Assembly: GCA_902531755.1 (NCBI GenBank)
Contig: CACAFI010000007.1
Location: 1-52,990, forward strand
Length of the DNA stretch: 52,990 bases
Direction of reading: 5' to 3'
DNA from: an uncultured Alphaproteobacteria bacterium
GTDB lineage: Bacteria > Pseudomonadota > Alphaproteobacteria > Rhodobacterales > Rhodobacteraceae
A program made the position numbers and the translations under genes. Of this stretch, positions 1-8,199 are shown one piece after another. The stretch's first letter is position 1. Each line of letters begins with the position of its first letter. The notes below the pieces were generated by a model. The model made no database searches. It worked only from the letters and a program-made list of their open reading frames with translations, and was not told the origin of the DNA.

Positions 1-695
1 CTCTTTTATCTTTACCTTTAAGTGGTCTTCTTTCTTTCTTAAGTGATACCCCGACTATTATAGTAGCGACACTATTTACTTTTGTTTTCTTCACTTTTGA
101 CGACTTTACAAAATACTGGGTACATAGATGGATGCATAAGTGGCCCGTTTTGTGGGCTCTCCATAAAGTTCATCATTCTGCTGAGACCTTGAATCCAATC
201 ACAGTTTACAGAACACATCCTCTTGAGGGAATTCTATTTTCATTACGAGGAGCATTTTCCCAAGGTGCAGTGATTTCCACGTTCTTTTTCATTTTTGGTG
301 ATAAGGTAGATTTAGTAACTATTTTAGGAGTCAACTTTTTAGTATTTTCTTTTCATGTTGCGGGATCAAATTTAAGACACTCCCATATAGACATCAAATA
401 TTGGGTTTGGTTAGAAAAAATTCTCATTTCACCGGCTCAACATCAGCTTCATCATTCATTGGATGTAAGACATTACGATAAAAATTTTGGAGCCGCTTTG
501 GCGATCTGGGATTGGATTTTTGGATCGCTTCATCACTCTGAGGATATTGATAATCTAATACTGGGAGTTGAAGATAATAACTTCAATCCTAAATCAATAA
601 CGGAATTATATTTGAAACCATTGAAAGAAATTTCAGACATAGCCTCAGAAAGTCTCTCTAGTTTCAAATCGCTGAGTAAAATTTTTAAAATATAA
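1..695 (+). CDS. Sterol desaturase / fatty acid hydroxylase family protein (5' end outside window)
   Basis: The reading frame is open from base 3 to the stop at 695, so the gene begins upstream of the window; the ATG at 132 is internal. The visible part has a hydrophobic segment followed by the family's histidine clusters: an HxxxH (HRWMH) and HKVHH at about 125-175, an RHSHI segment, and HQLHH near 440-455. These bind a di-iron centre in membrane hydroxylases and desaturases. The substrate could be a sterol, carotenoid or lipid and cannot be told. The stop is 14 bases before the next gene, which carries its ribosome binding site in the gap. Confidence 0.85.
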   Translation, partial: LLSLPLSGLLSFLSDTPTIIVATLFTFVFFTFDDFTKYWVHRWMHKWPVLWALHKVHHSAETLNPITVYRTHPLEGILFSLRGAFSQGAVISTFFFIFGDKVDLVTILGVNFLVFSFHVAGSNLRHSHIDIKYWVWLEKILISPAQHQLHHSLDVRHYDKNFGAALAIWDWIFGSLHHSEDIDNLILGVEDNNFNPKSITELYLKPLKEISDIASESLSSFKSLSKIFKI

Positions 696-709
696 AAGGA
701 GCACTTCTA

Positions 710-1723
710 ATGAAATTCTATCCTTTATCAATTGTTACGTTTTTATTTCTTTCGTTTACTACCGTAATTGGTGCTGAGGTTAATATTTATTCTCACCGCC
801 AACCCTTTCTAATCAATCCTTTTTTGGAAAAGTTCACTGAGGAAACGGGAATAAAGACCAACGTAGTATATGCAACAAAAGGTTTGGCTCAACGGTTAAA
901 AGCGGAGGGCAAGAATAGTCCTGCTGATGTCATTTTGACCGTAGATATTGGGCGCTTATATATTTATGATGATCTTGATCTCCTCGCATCAGTTAATTCG
1001 GATATCTTAGATAGGAACATTCCTCAGAATCTAAAAAGCCCCGAAAACAAGTGGTTTGCCTTATCAAAAAGATCGCGAATTATAGTTACATCCAAGGACA
1101 GAGTAAAAGAAGGACAAATTACAAAAATTGAGGACTTAGCCAACGAACAATGGAAAGGCAGGGTGTGTTCCCGACCAGGAAGCCATGTATATAATAGAGC
1201 CCTAATGGCTTCGCTTATTTTATCTTTGGGAGAGAAAGCAGCAGAGGACTGGGCGAAAAAATTTGTAGGTAATCTAGCTAGAAGGCCCCAAGGAAATGAT
1301 AGAGCGCAAGTAAAGGCGATTTTTGAAGGCCAGTGCGATATATCAATCATAAATAACTACTATTTTGGAAAATTAAAATACTCTGATGATCCAAGCCAAA
1401 GGGAATGGGCAAAAAGTGTTCGCTTAATTTTTCCGAATCAAGGTGCAGAGGATAGGGGAGCACACGTAAATATATCTGGTGGAGGAGTCGCTAAATATTC
1501 AAAAAATAAGAAAGAAGCGGTGGCCTTATTAGAGTTTTTATCAAAGCCGACCTCTCAAAAAATGTATGGAGAGATTAATTTTGAATACCCGGTGAACCTA
1601 AATGTCGAAACTACTGAAGAACTGAAAAGTTGGGGAAGTTTTAAGTCTGACAGTTTACCTATCATCTCAATTGCCCTAAAAGCTTATGAAGCTCAAAAAA
1701 TTATAGATAAAGTGGGTTGGTAA
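710..1723 (+). CDS. fbpA: Iron(III) ABC transporter, periplasmic substrate-binding protein (FbpA/FutA type)
   Basis: A 337-residue protein with an N-terminal signal peptide of about 22 residues ending in a VIGA-type cleavage site. The mature start (EVNIYSHRQP) and the adjacent tyrosine pair Y217-Y218 (NNYYFGKL) match the ferric-ion-binding family, where paired tyrosines bind iron. Length is normal for the family. AAAGGAG at about 696-702 sits at good distance before the ATG. The permease gene follows at once, supporting a role in iron(III) uptake; the ATPase gene is not next to it. Iron as substrate is inferred from family and tyrosines. Confidence 0.88.
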   Translation: MKFYPLSIVTFLFLSFTTVIGAEVNIYSHRQPFLINPFLEKFTEETGIKTNVVYATKGLAQRLKAEGKNSPADVILTVDIGRLYIYDDLDLLASVNSDILDRNIPQNLKSPENKWFALSKRSRIIVTSKDRVKEGQITKIEDLANEQWKGRVCSRPGSHVYNRALMASLILSLGEKAAEDWAKKFVGNLARRPQGNDRAQVKAIFEGQCDISIINNYYFGKLKYSDDPSQREWAKSVRLIFPNQGAEDRGAHVNISGGGVAKYSKNKKEAVALLEFLSKPTSQKMYGEINFEYPVNLNVETTEELKSWGSFKSDSLPIISIALKAYEAQKIIDKVGW

Positions 1724-1781
1724 AATTTTAAGTAATTCTGCAATAGTTCAATCGAACTTTTGGGCTAAAAATAAGGGTATA

Positions 1782-3365
1782 CTGAGAAATTCTCCAGCTG
1801 TTTTTCTATCTATTCTTTTAATTGGTCCTATATTCAGTTTAATTCTGACAGCTTTCGAAGGTAACCAAGAACTATGGGGTCACCTTGTAAACACGGTATT
1901 GCCTATATACGTAGTGAATACTTTATTGCTATTCATAGGAGTATTAATTCTATCGGCGGGTTTAGGTATTTCAACGGCCTGGATCGTTACTTATTACTCT
2001 TTTTTTGGTAAAAAAGTAATAGAGTGGGCTTTAATACTACCTTTAGCTTGTCCGGCCTATATTATTGCTTATGTCTATACGGATTTCTTAGAGTACGCAG
2101 GACCGGTACAAGGACTTATAAGGCAAACCTTTGGTTTTAATTCACCAGCTAGCTATTATTTTCCCGAAATAAGATCGGTAATGGGAGCTATTTTTGTAAT
2201 GGGTTTTGTACTCTACCCATATGTATATATTTTAGCACGAACAGGTTTTAATAACTCTCCTAGAAGCTTATATGAAACTGCAAGGATTTATGGTCGAAAT
2301 AAATTTCTGGCAGTTGGCTTGCCCTTATGCAGGCCATATATTGTAGCAGGTCTTGCCCTTGTTGCAATGGAAGTACTGTCAGACTTTGGAACAGTTGAAT
2401 ATTTCTCTGTTCAAACACTCACTCTGGGAATGTTTAATGTTTGGATTGGGATGAACAGTATATCTGCAGCATCCCAAATAGCGATAGTGACCTTTGTTTT
2501 TATAATCATCTTGCTTGTCCTGGAAAGAAAGGCGAGATCTAGCCAAAAATATAATGATACCTCTAAGAGACTGAATAATATTTCACCAAAAGAGTTGAGT
2601 TTGAAAAAAGCACTATTTGCAACTGGATTTTGTTTAGTCCCAATTTTAGTTGGTTTTATAGTTCCGATAATTATACTGATAAATAATGTCTTTATGGGTC
2701 TGAAACCTGATAGTTTTTTTGCGATTTTCCCTGTGCTGCTAAATACTATATTTGTAGCTTTTACCGCCACATTAATAATTATATTGCTTGCTTTTTTCTC
2801 AGCTTCTAGCGCTTATTTTTGTAAGAGTCGAGCTTTAGTAATTATCTATAACGTTGCTGCTACAGGATATGCTTTGCCTGGAACTATGCTTGCTATAGGT
2901 GTAGTCATTTTTTTTGGATTTTTGAATAATTTTACAGGAAATTTAGTCTTTTTAGGAGGAACCATTTATGGAGTTATATTTGCATTAACAGTAAGGTTTT
3001 ATGCTATTCCCTATGGTGGAATGATTTCAGGATACTCTAGAATACCCTCAAATTTATTTGATGCGTCAAAAAGTTTGGGTTATTCCACAACGTCGACATC
3101 ATTTAAGATTACACTACCCCTGATAAGGACATCGATAATAGCTGCTGCGATTTTGACCTTTGTAGATATAGTTAAAGAGCTGCCAATGACATTGATACTA
3201 AGACCCTTTAACTTTGAAACTTTAGCAACTTATACATACCAATTTGCACATGACGAATTAATGATCGAGGCATCATTGCCAGCATTCTTCATTATACTTA
3301 CCGGACTTATTCCAATTTTGTTACTTCAAAATCAATTGAATACCTTCTTTCATTCAAAAAATTGA
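1782..3365 (+). CDS. fbpB: Iron(III) ABC transporter permease (FbpB type), start uncertain
   Basis: A polytopic inner-membrane protein with two permease halves, as in FbpB/AfuB, which carry two fused binding-protein-dependent transport domains. The EAA-like loops are seen around SLYETARIYGRN and NLFDASKSLGYS. The only common start codon in frame is TTG 1899, but the frame is open from 1707 and residues encoded upstream of 1899 form a clear first membrane helix (VFLSILLIGPIFSLIL). No ATG, GTG or TTG precedes that helix. CTG 1782, preceded by AAGGG at 1773-1777, or ATT 1725 are the best candidates. An in-frame ATG at 1686 is blocked by TAG at 1704. The 3' end overlaps the convergent gene by 16 bases. 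Confidence 0.82.
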   Translation: MRNSPAVFLSILLIGPIFSLILTAFEGNQELWGHLVNTVLPIYVVNTLLLFIGVLILSAGLGISTAWIVTYYSFFGKKVIEWALILPLACPAYIIAYVYTDFLEYAGPVQGLIRQTFGFNSPASYYFPEIRSVMGAIFVMGFVLYPYVYILARTGFNNSPRSLYETARIYGRNKFLAVGLPLCRPYIVAGLALVAMEVLSDFGTVEYFSVQTLTLGMFNVWIGMNSISAASQIAIVTFVFIIILLVLERKARSSQKYNDTSKRLNNISPKELSLKKALFATGFCLVPILVGFIVPIIILINNVFMGLKPDSFFAIFPVLLNTIFVAFTATLIIILLAFFSASSAYFCKSRALVIIYNVAATGYALPGTMLAIGVVIFFGFLNNFTGNLVFLGGTIYGVIFALTVRFYAIPYGGMISGYSRIPSNLFDASKSLGYSTTSTSFKITLPLIRTSIIAAAILTFVDIVKELPMTLILRPFNFETLATYTYQFAHDELMIEASLPAFFIILTGLIPILLLQNQLNTFFHSKN

Positions 3366-4354
3366 ACGGCGAGATATAGGAGTATCGAAAACATCAAAAT
3401 ATATAATAATATGATATTCACTTTGTTATTAGATCCAATAAACTGTAGCTTTTCTAAAGTTTGTTTATGTTCTCTGAGGGTTTGCTTATCTTTATTTGGT
3501 TTTTGTTTCTTTAAATCTTTGCTTGCATAGTATACATCGACTATAAATGGGTTGCCTTTCGAAATGGAACCCACAGATCCAAAGTAATCAGGCATCTCTG
3601 TATAATTGGAAACGTTCGCTTTTTCATATAAGAGTTTGTAGGCTTGACCATCGGTTATAAAGCCATTTTCAGTATATATCCCCGTAGGTTTTTCCGCATA
3701 TATACCTTTCATATTACCTAGGTTACATCTGACAATAATAGCCTCAAACTCAGTATGATAAATCTTGCTAAGTAGATCTCTGAAGGTATCATCATCCAGA
3801 TATACCTCTAAATAAAATTCTTCCCCAAAATTGTAATCTAGATTGTCGCTTGCTTTGCCACAAGTCAGAGAAAAAAAACCGCTACCCTTCAAATTATCAA
3901 AGTTTAAATCTCTCTGAGTATAACTTCCGAGAACTGTTTTTCCTGTGCCAGATATTTGTTCGCTATCTCTTTTTAAACAATGGATGGCGACGTTTACCTT
4001 ATCCGAATATTCCCTTGAACCAAGTATTGAAAAGGAATCTTTATTTTTTTTGTAGATATTACTTAGAATTATACCCGTGCCAACAATTTGCTCGACTTCA
4101 CTAAATCCAGTAGATTTTTTTTTGCTTATATTATAGATATCACCGTGCTTATATGACTTAGAGTATTCTGGCGATACAATTTTAAGCTCAATAGTACCAT
4201 CTTGAACTGGAAAAAATTTTACAAGCTTTTCTATTTCATCAAAATCATTTCTTTTTTCAACTAAGTACTCCGTTTCTTCTTTTGGCAGATTGAATGAATT
4301 TTGTTGTCGTACAAAAATTACTTCATTTGGGTATGTTGAATTTCTATTTATCAT
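3350..4354 (-). CDS. Unknown protein with C-terminal membrane anchor
   Basis: I do not recognise this 334-residue protein. It is mostly polar, lysine-, aspartate- and tyrosine-rich, with no signal peptide, and ends in one hydrophobic helix (about residues 310-330, IILLYILMFSILLYLAV) with only a few residues after it, so it looks tail-anchored with a cytoplasmic body. A proline/lysine/glutamine-rich stretch lies just before the helix. The last 16 bases overlap the 3' end of the iron permease gene on the other strand. Codon use is AT-rich like its neighbours. It may be a stand-alone gene; the next minus-strand gene upstream is another unknown. Confidence 0.6.
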   Translation of the reverse strand: MINRNSTYPNEVIFVRQQNSFNLPKEETEYLVEKRNDFDEIEKLVKFFPVQDGTIELKIVSPEYSKSYKHGDIYNISKKKSTGFSEVEQIVGTGIILSNIYKKNKDSFSILGSREYSDKVNVAIHCLKRDSEQISGTGKTVLGSYTQRDLNFDNLKGSGFFSLTCGKASDNLDYNFGEEFYLEVYLDDDTFRDLLSKIYHTEFEAIIVRCNLGNMKGIYAEKPTGIYTENGFITDGQAYKLLYEKANVSNYTEMPDYFGSVGSISKGNPFIVDVYYASKDLKKQKPNKDKQTLREHKQTLEKLQFIGSNNKVNIILLYILMFSILLYLAVQFFE

Positions 4355-4422
4355 AGTGCTGATAATAATCGAAAATGTGGAGAAAAAACCAATATTTTTA
4401 TAAAAGGCATATAAAAAAATGA

Positions 4423-4782
4423 TTATTTGTTACGAGCACACTTATATTCCTTGGGACAAGCACCTTTATTTTCAATTACAATAGTTACCTCAGGTGGGTC
4501 CATCCTAGATCCTGCTTTCACATAAGTACACATTCTCTGAGTTGGGTCATCATCATTCCATTTCCAGTTTTTAAACCTGCATGTAACGGGGGTGGTGTTC
4601 GACAGTGAGGCTCTTCTACGGCATTTAATTTTTTCTCTTCCCATTATTGTTTGTGGCCACTTTAGCCTCATTGTATCCCAAAGTGTACAATGTGGTTCTT
4701 TCTTATTTTCATACATGCGTCCCTCTGCCAGGGAGGTGGTGGGAAATATCAAAAGGATGAATAAAAAAAACAGTTTTTTCAT
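4423..4782 (-). CDS. Small secreted cysteine-rich protein, unknown
   Basis: A 119-residue protein with a clear signal peptide (MKKLFFLFILLIFPTTSLAEG, cleavage near residue 19). The mature part is basic, rich in Trp and Arg, and has six cysteines (in HCTLW, IKCRR, VTCRF, RMCTY, GACPK, YKCAR), enough for three disulfides, so it is probably periplasmic or exported. I know no family for it. It lies about 70 bases upstream of the tail-anchored unknown on the same strand, and the two may be co-transcribed. The ribosome binding site is weak. Confidence 0.6.
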   Translation of the reverse strand: MKKLFFLFILLIFPTTSLAEGRMYENKKEPHCTLWDTMRLKWPQTIMGREKIKCRRRASLSNTTPVTCRFKNWKWNDDDPTQRMCTYVKAGSRMDPPEVTIVIENKGACPKEYKCARNK

Positions 4783-4943
4783 TATTTTTGTGTTTCTCTT
4801 TTAGATATTGGTTGATTATAAAATCGACAGCCGTATCTGTAAGTTTAGAAGTTTTGAATTTTATTTATTTTTAGTGTACCATAAATTCAATAAAGGCTTT
4901 AATTTTTTGGATCAAAAAAGAAAAATTCAAAAAAGGGGGAGAA

Positions 4944-5597
4944 ATGGCTGAAGTTTTTGAGGACTCCTATTCTGCGGAAGCACTAGCAAATATGGAGAAC
5001 TATATAATTGGTTTTGGTAATTTAATAAAAGATGTTGGTTCTAGTGAAGGGTTCAAGAATGTACTTTTCGGTATGAGGGTAATGATAGATGGAAAACCTA
5101 AACGCATAGCTGATTTAAGCAAGATTTATGCTGGTAAAGCACCTAGAACACTCGAACTTCTTGTATTTAGTAGAGAACACATTCAACTTATAGTTTCTGA
5201 GATTAAGACGCATGATCTTAAAAATGTAAAGGCAGACACACAGCAGCAACTAATTACTGTTACCATACCTAAGCCAACGCTAGACGACTTAACGGCTATG
5301 GAGGATCAAATAGCAACTATGAGCCGATCTGCAATAAGCAGTTTGACAAAAATAAGAGGAAATACCTCACAGAGGCTAAAAGCCGCATTAGAAAATGAAT
5401 TCATCGATGGCGCTACAATGCATAAATCGAGAAACAAAGTAGATGCTGTATATGATACGTATGTAAAGCTAGTAAAACTTCATTCTTTAAAGAAAAGAAA
5501 AACTATTTTAGGTAGTTATTTCGAGCCAAAAGATGCAGAAGAAAGAATGCTTTTACCTGAATTGACAAAACTAAAGCCTTTACCCGAGCCAAAGTAA
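4944..5597 (+). CDS. Ribosome recycling factor (RRF)-like protein, divergent paralog
   Basis: A 217-residue protein whose residues about 40-180 line up with RRF from memory. A segment starting VMIDGKPKRIADLSKIYAGK matches the RRF beta region with its conserved 'Y.G...PL.qlA' block. It is followed by PRTLELLVF, the VTIPKPTLDD segment (RRF 'iPPLTEErR') and a helix with KIRGNTSQRLKA at the place of RRF RNVRRDANDK. The RTGRA motif of true RRF is absent; EGFKNVLFG stands there. The C-terminal tail is proline/lysine-rich. GGGGGAG lies just before the ATG. The ThDP enzyme follows after 39 bases. The usual frr neighbours (tsf, pyrH) are not here, so this is likely a second, altered copy and its role is unknown. 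Confidence 0.72.
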   Translation: MAEVFEDSYSAEALANMENYIIGFGNLIKDVGSSEGFKNVLFGMRVMIDGKPKRIADLSKIYAGKAPRTLELLVFSREHIQLIVSEIKTHDLKNVKADTQQQLITVTIPKPTLDDLTAMEDQIATMSRSAISSLTKIRGNTSQRLKAALENEFIDGATMHKSRNKVDAVYDTYVKLVKLHSLKKRKTILGSYFEPKDAEERMLLPELTKLKPLPEPK

Positions 5598-5636
5598 TAG
5601 TCTAGTATGGTGCTTTAATTATTGTTGCAGTAAGAA

Positions 5637-7274
5637 ATGTCAAAAACAGGCGGCCAATTAATTGCCGAAAGTCTTGATAGAAATCAGGTTAAAAATGTAT
5701 TTTGTGTACCCGGTGAAAGCTATTTGGGAGCATTAGACGCTCTTTTCGACAAAAAGAAAAGTATAAAAGTTATCAATGCACGCCATGAAGCCGGGGCAGC
5801 TAATATGGCCGAAAGCTACGGTAAACTAACCGGGAAACCAGGGGTTGCCTTGGTCACAAGAGGGCCTGGAGCCTGTCATGCCTCTGTAGGTGTACATATT
5901 GCTCATCAGGACAGTACACCAATGATCTTGATAGTAGGGGATGTCGCAAGAAATGTCAGAGATAGAGAGGCATTTCAAGAAGTAGACTTCAAGAACTTTT
6001 TTGGTCCAATATCAAAGTGGGTAGCAGAAATTAGTGATCCAGATAGGGTTCCGGAGTACATGAATAGGGCTTTCAGTCTGGCAACTTCCGGAAGGCCTGG
6101 ACCAGTAGTGTTAGTTACCCCAGAAGATATGCTTTCTCAAATTTCGAAAGTAAAATCTCCTGTTTTAAGTCGAGTTATTAAAGGTGAAATGCCCTCGAAG
6201 GGATTAAGCGCTATAATTGAAAGTTTAAAAAAATCAAAAAAACCCCTTTTTATAATTGGTGGCTCGGGTTGGACAAATAAGTCATGTTCTAAATTTCATA
6301 ATTTTGTAAATGAAAATAATATTCCAGTAGCAACGTCTTTTCGCAGGCAAGATTTATTTGACCATAAAAACGAGAACTATGCAGGAAGCTTTGGTACATC
6401 AGTATCACCAAAACTTATAGACAGCACCAAAAACAGCGACCTTATTATTGTTTTAGGAGCTAGGCTAGGTGAAATGACAACTCAAGGATATAGCATAATA
6501 AGTCCTCGAGATAACTCGAAAAATATAATTCATATTCATGTAGACTCGAATGAATTGAATAAGGTTTATAACGCTAATGTATGCATAAACGTTGGAGTAA
6601 ATGAGTGCTGCGATAAGCTAGAGGATCTAAATCTGGATAATTCCAAACGATGGCAAGGATGGAGAAATGAACTTAATAAAAACTACTTAGAGGACTCCAA
6701 ACCACAAAATAATAAAAATGTTAATAATTTAAGTAAAATTTTTGAAATAGTTGAAAAAAAATTCCCCCAAGATTCTATCGTGACTCTTGACGCTGGAAAT
6801 AACGCTGCTTGGCCACAAAGATTTTTAAGCTTTGGAGGGAGCCGAAGACAAATTGCTTCTACTTGTGGTTCCATGGGATATGCCATTCCAGCAGCGGTCT
6901 CTTCAGCGCTGTTAAATCCGGAAAAAGCTGTCCTTTGTTGTGTAGGTGATGGAGGTTTTATGATGTCTAGTCAGGAAATCTCAACTGCAGTTCATTATGG
7001 AGCAAAAATAATCATTATTCTTATTAATAACAGCAGTTATGCAACAATAAGAATGCATCAGGAGAGAGATTATCCAGGACGGAAAATAGCTACAGATTTG
7101 AAAAACCCCGACTTTGTTAAGCTATGTAAGGCAATTGGGGCAAATGCCTATAGAGTAAAGGGGGTAAAAGATTTTACTCAAATTTTTGCCAAGGCGCTTA
7201 AGTCAAAAAAAGTAAATGTTATTGAAATACCAATTTCCATTAATCAATTATCCCATAGGTATAATCTTAAGTAG
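5637..7274 (+). CDS. Thiamine diphosphate-dependent enzyme, acetolactate synthase large-subunit-like
   Basis: A 545-residue enzyme with the three-domain layout of the family: N-terminal pyrimidine-binding domain with catalytic Glu51 (HEAGAANMAE), a central Rossmann-like domain, and a C-terminal diphosphate-binding domain with GDG at 437-439 and the following NN (ILINNSSY). It is related to acetolactate synthase, glyoxylate carboligase and benzoylformate decarboxylase-like enzymes. No small regulatory subunit (ilvH) follows, so a catabolic role is more likely than branched-chain amino acid synthesis. It is convergent with the PfkB kinase, and their ends overlap by 8 bases. The ribosome binding site is weak. 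Confidence 0.85.
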   Translation: MSKTGGQLIAESLDRNQVKNVFCVPGESYLGALDALFDKKKSIKVINARHEAGAANMAESYGKLTGKPGVALVTRGPGACHASVGVHIAHQDSTPMILIVGDVARNVRDREAFQEVDFKNFFGPISKWVAEISDPDRVPEYMNRAFSLATSGRPGPVVLVTPEDMLSQISKVKSPVLSRVIKGEMPSKGLSAIIESLKKSKKPLFIIGGSGWTNKSCSKFHNFVNENNIPVATSFRRQDLFDHKNENYAGSFGTSVSPKLIDSTKNSDLIIVLGARLGEMTTQGYSIISPRDNSKNIIHIHVDSNELNKVYNANVCINVGVNECCDKLEDLNLDNSKRWQGWRNELNKNYLEDSKPQNNKNVNNLSKIFEIVEKKFPQDSIVTLDAGNNAAWPQRFLSFGGSRRQIASTCGSMGYAIPAAVSSALLNPEKAVLCCVGDGGFMMSSQEISTAVHYGAKIIIILINNSSYATIRMHQERDYPGRKIATDLKNPDFVKLCKAIGANAYRVKGVKDFTQIFAKALKSKKVNVIEIPISINQLSHRYNLK

Positions 7275-8199
7275 CTTTCAGAGCTTTATTTAGTTCAACT
7301 CTAGTCGGACTTGACTGAGCTGTTCCTTTTTTCAAAACACTGAGACCTGCTGCAGCACAAGAAAATTCTACCGATTGTCTCAAATCTTTTCCAAAAGACA
7401 ATGCGCTTGCCAAAGCACCATTGAAACAATCGCCAGCACCTGTCGTATCAACTACTTTTCCAAAATTATTGCCAGGGCAAAACGAAATTTTCTCTCCATC
7501 AAAAAATGCAGCACCTTTTTTCCCAAGTGTAATAATCACTTTTTCAACTCCCAGGTCTCGAATTTTATTTACAGCCTTTTCAACGTCTCTTTTTCCTTTT
7601 AATGAGATATCTGTTATTTGCTCAGCTTCTGTTTCATTGGGAGTAATAATTTCACAAAACTGGTAAGCTTTCTTACTAATTTTTCCGAATGGGGCTGGGT
7701 TAAAAATTGTAATCATACCCAATTCTCTGGCTTCTTTTAAAACTGCAAATGTAGTATCAGATGACTGTTCAAATTGAGTTAAAAAAATGTCTCCTTTTTT
7801 CATTTTTGATTTTTGTGAATAGAAGTCATCTATACAAAGATGGGCTGATGCTCCAGGATCAACAATTACACTATTTTCACCAGTTTTATCATCAATAAAT
7901 ATTCCTGCCATACCGGTAGGTAAATTGTTGTCAATTTTTGTACTTGTAATTAGCTTTTCTTTTCTCCAAATATCATTTGCATAGTTATTAAAATTATCAT
8001 CTCCTAATCGAGTTATTAATGTGGTGGTCGCTCCTAGTTTTCTAGCTGATATTGCTTGATTTGAGGCTTTGCCGCCAGGGCCTATGTTCGAACTTTTTGC
8101 AATAATGGTTTCTCCAGGTTTTACTTTCTTATCAACATAGAAAGATAAATCCACCGCGAAAATTCCAAAAACAAAAATATGTTTATTTTTTTGTGTCAT
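7267..8199 (-). CDS. PfkB-family sugar kinase (ribokinase-like)
   Basis: A 310-residue cytoplasmic kinase. Near the N-terminus is the PfkB signature 1 (GPGGKASNQAISARKLG), and near residue 250 is signature 2 with the anion hole and catalytic Asp (DTTGAGDCFNGALA). Its length and the GGK motif fit ribokinase, but the sugar cannot be told. The start overlaps the CoA-transferase end by 17 bases, which indicates translational coupling, so it is the last gene of the seven-gene minus-strand run. A sugar kinase is an odd member for a methylamine/acyl-CoA operon. Confidence 0.88.
   Translation of the reverse strand: MTQKNKHIFVFGIFAVDLSFYVDKKVKPGETIIAKSSNIGPGGKASNQAISARKLGATTTLITRLGDDNFNNYANDIWRKEKLITSTKIDNNLPTGMAGIFIDDKTGENSVIVDPGASAHLCIDDFYSQKSKMKKGDIFLTQFEQSSDTTFAVLKEARELGMITIFNPAPFGKISKKAYQFCEIITPNETEAEQITDISLKGKRDVEKAVNKIRDLGVEKVIITLGKKGAAFFDGEKISFCPGNNFGKVVDTTGAGDCFNGALASALSFGKDLRQSVEFSCAAAGLSVLKKGTAQSSPTRVELNKALKAT

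Noticed and set aside
1899-3365. Iron permease starting at TTG 1899
   Set aside because: The frame upstream encodes a convincing first membrane helix and the total length then fits the family better; no ribosome binding site precedes 1899.
5637-7274. True acetolactate synthase for branched-chain amino acid synthesis
   Set aside because: No small subunit or other ilv genes nearby; the family has many catabolic members, so I kept a general name.
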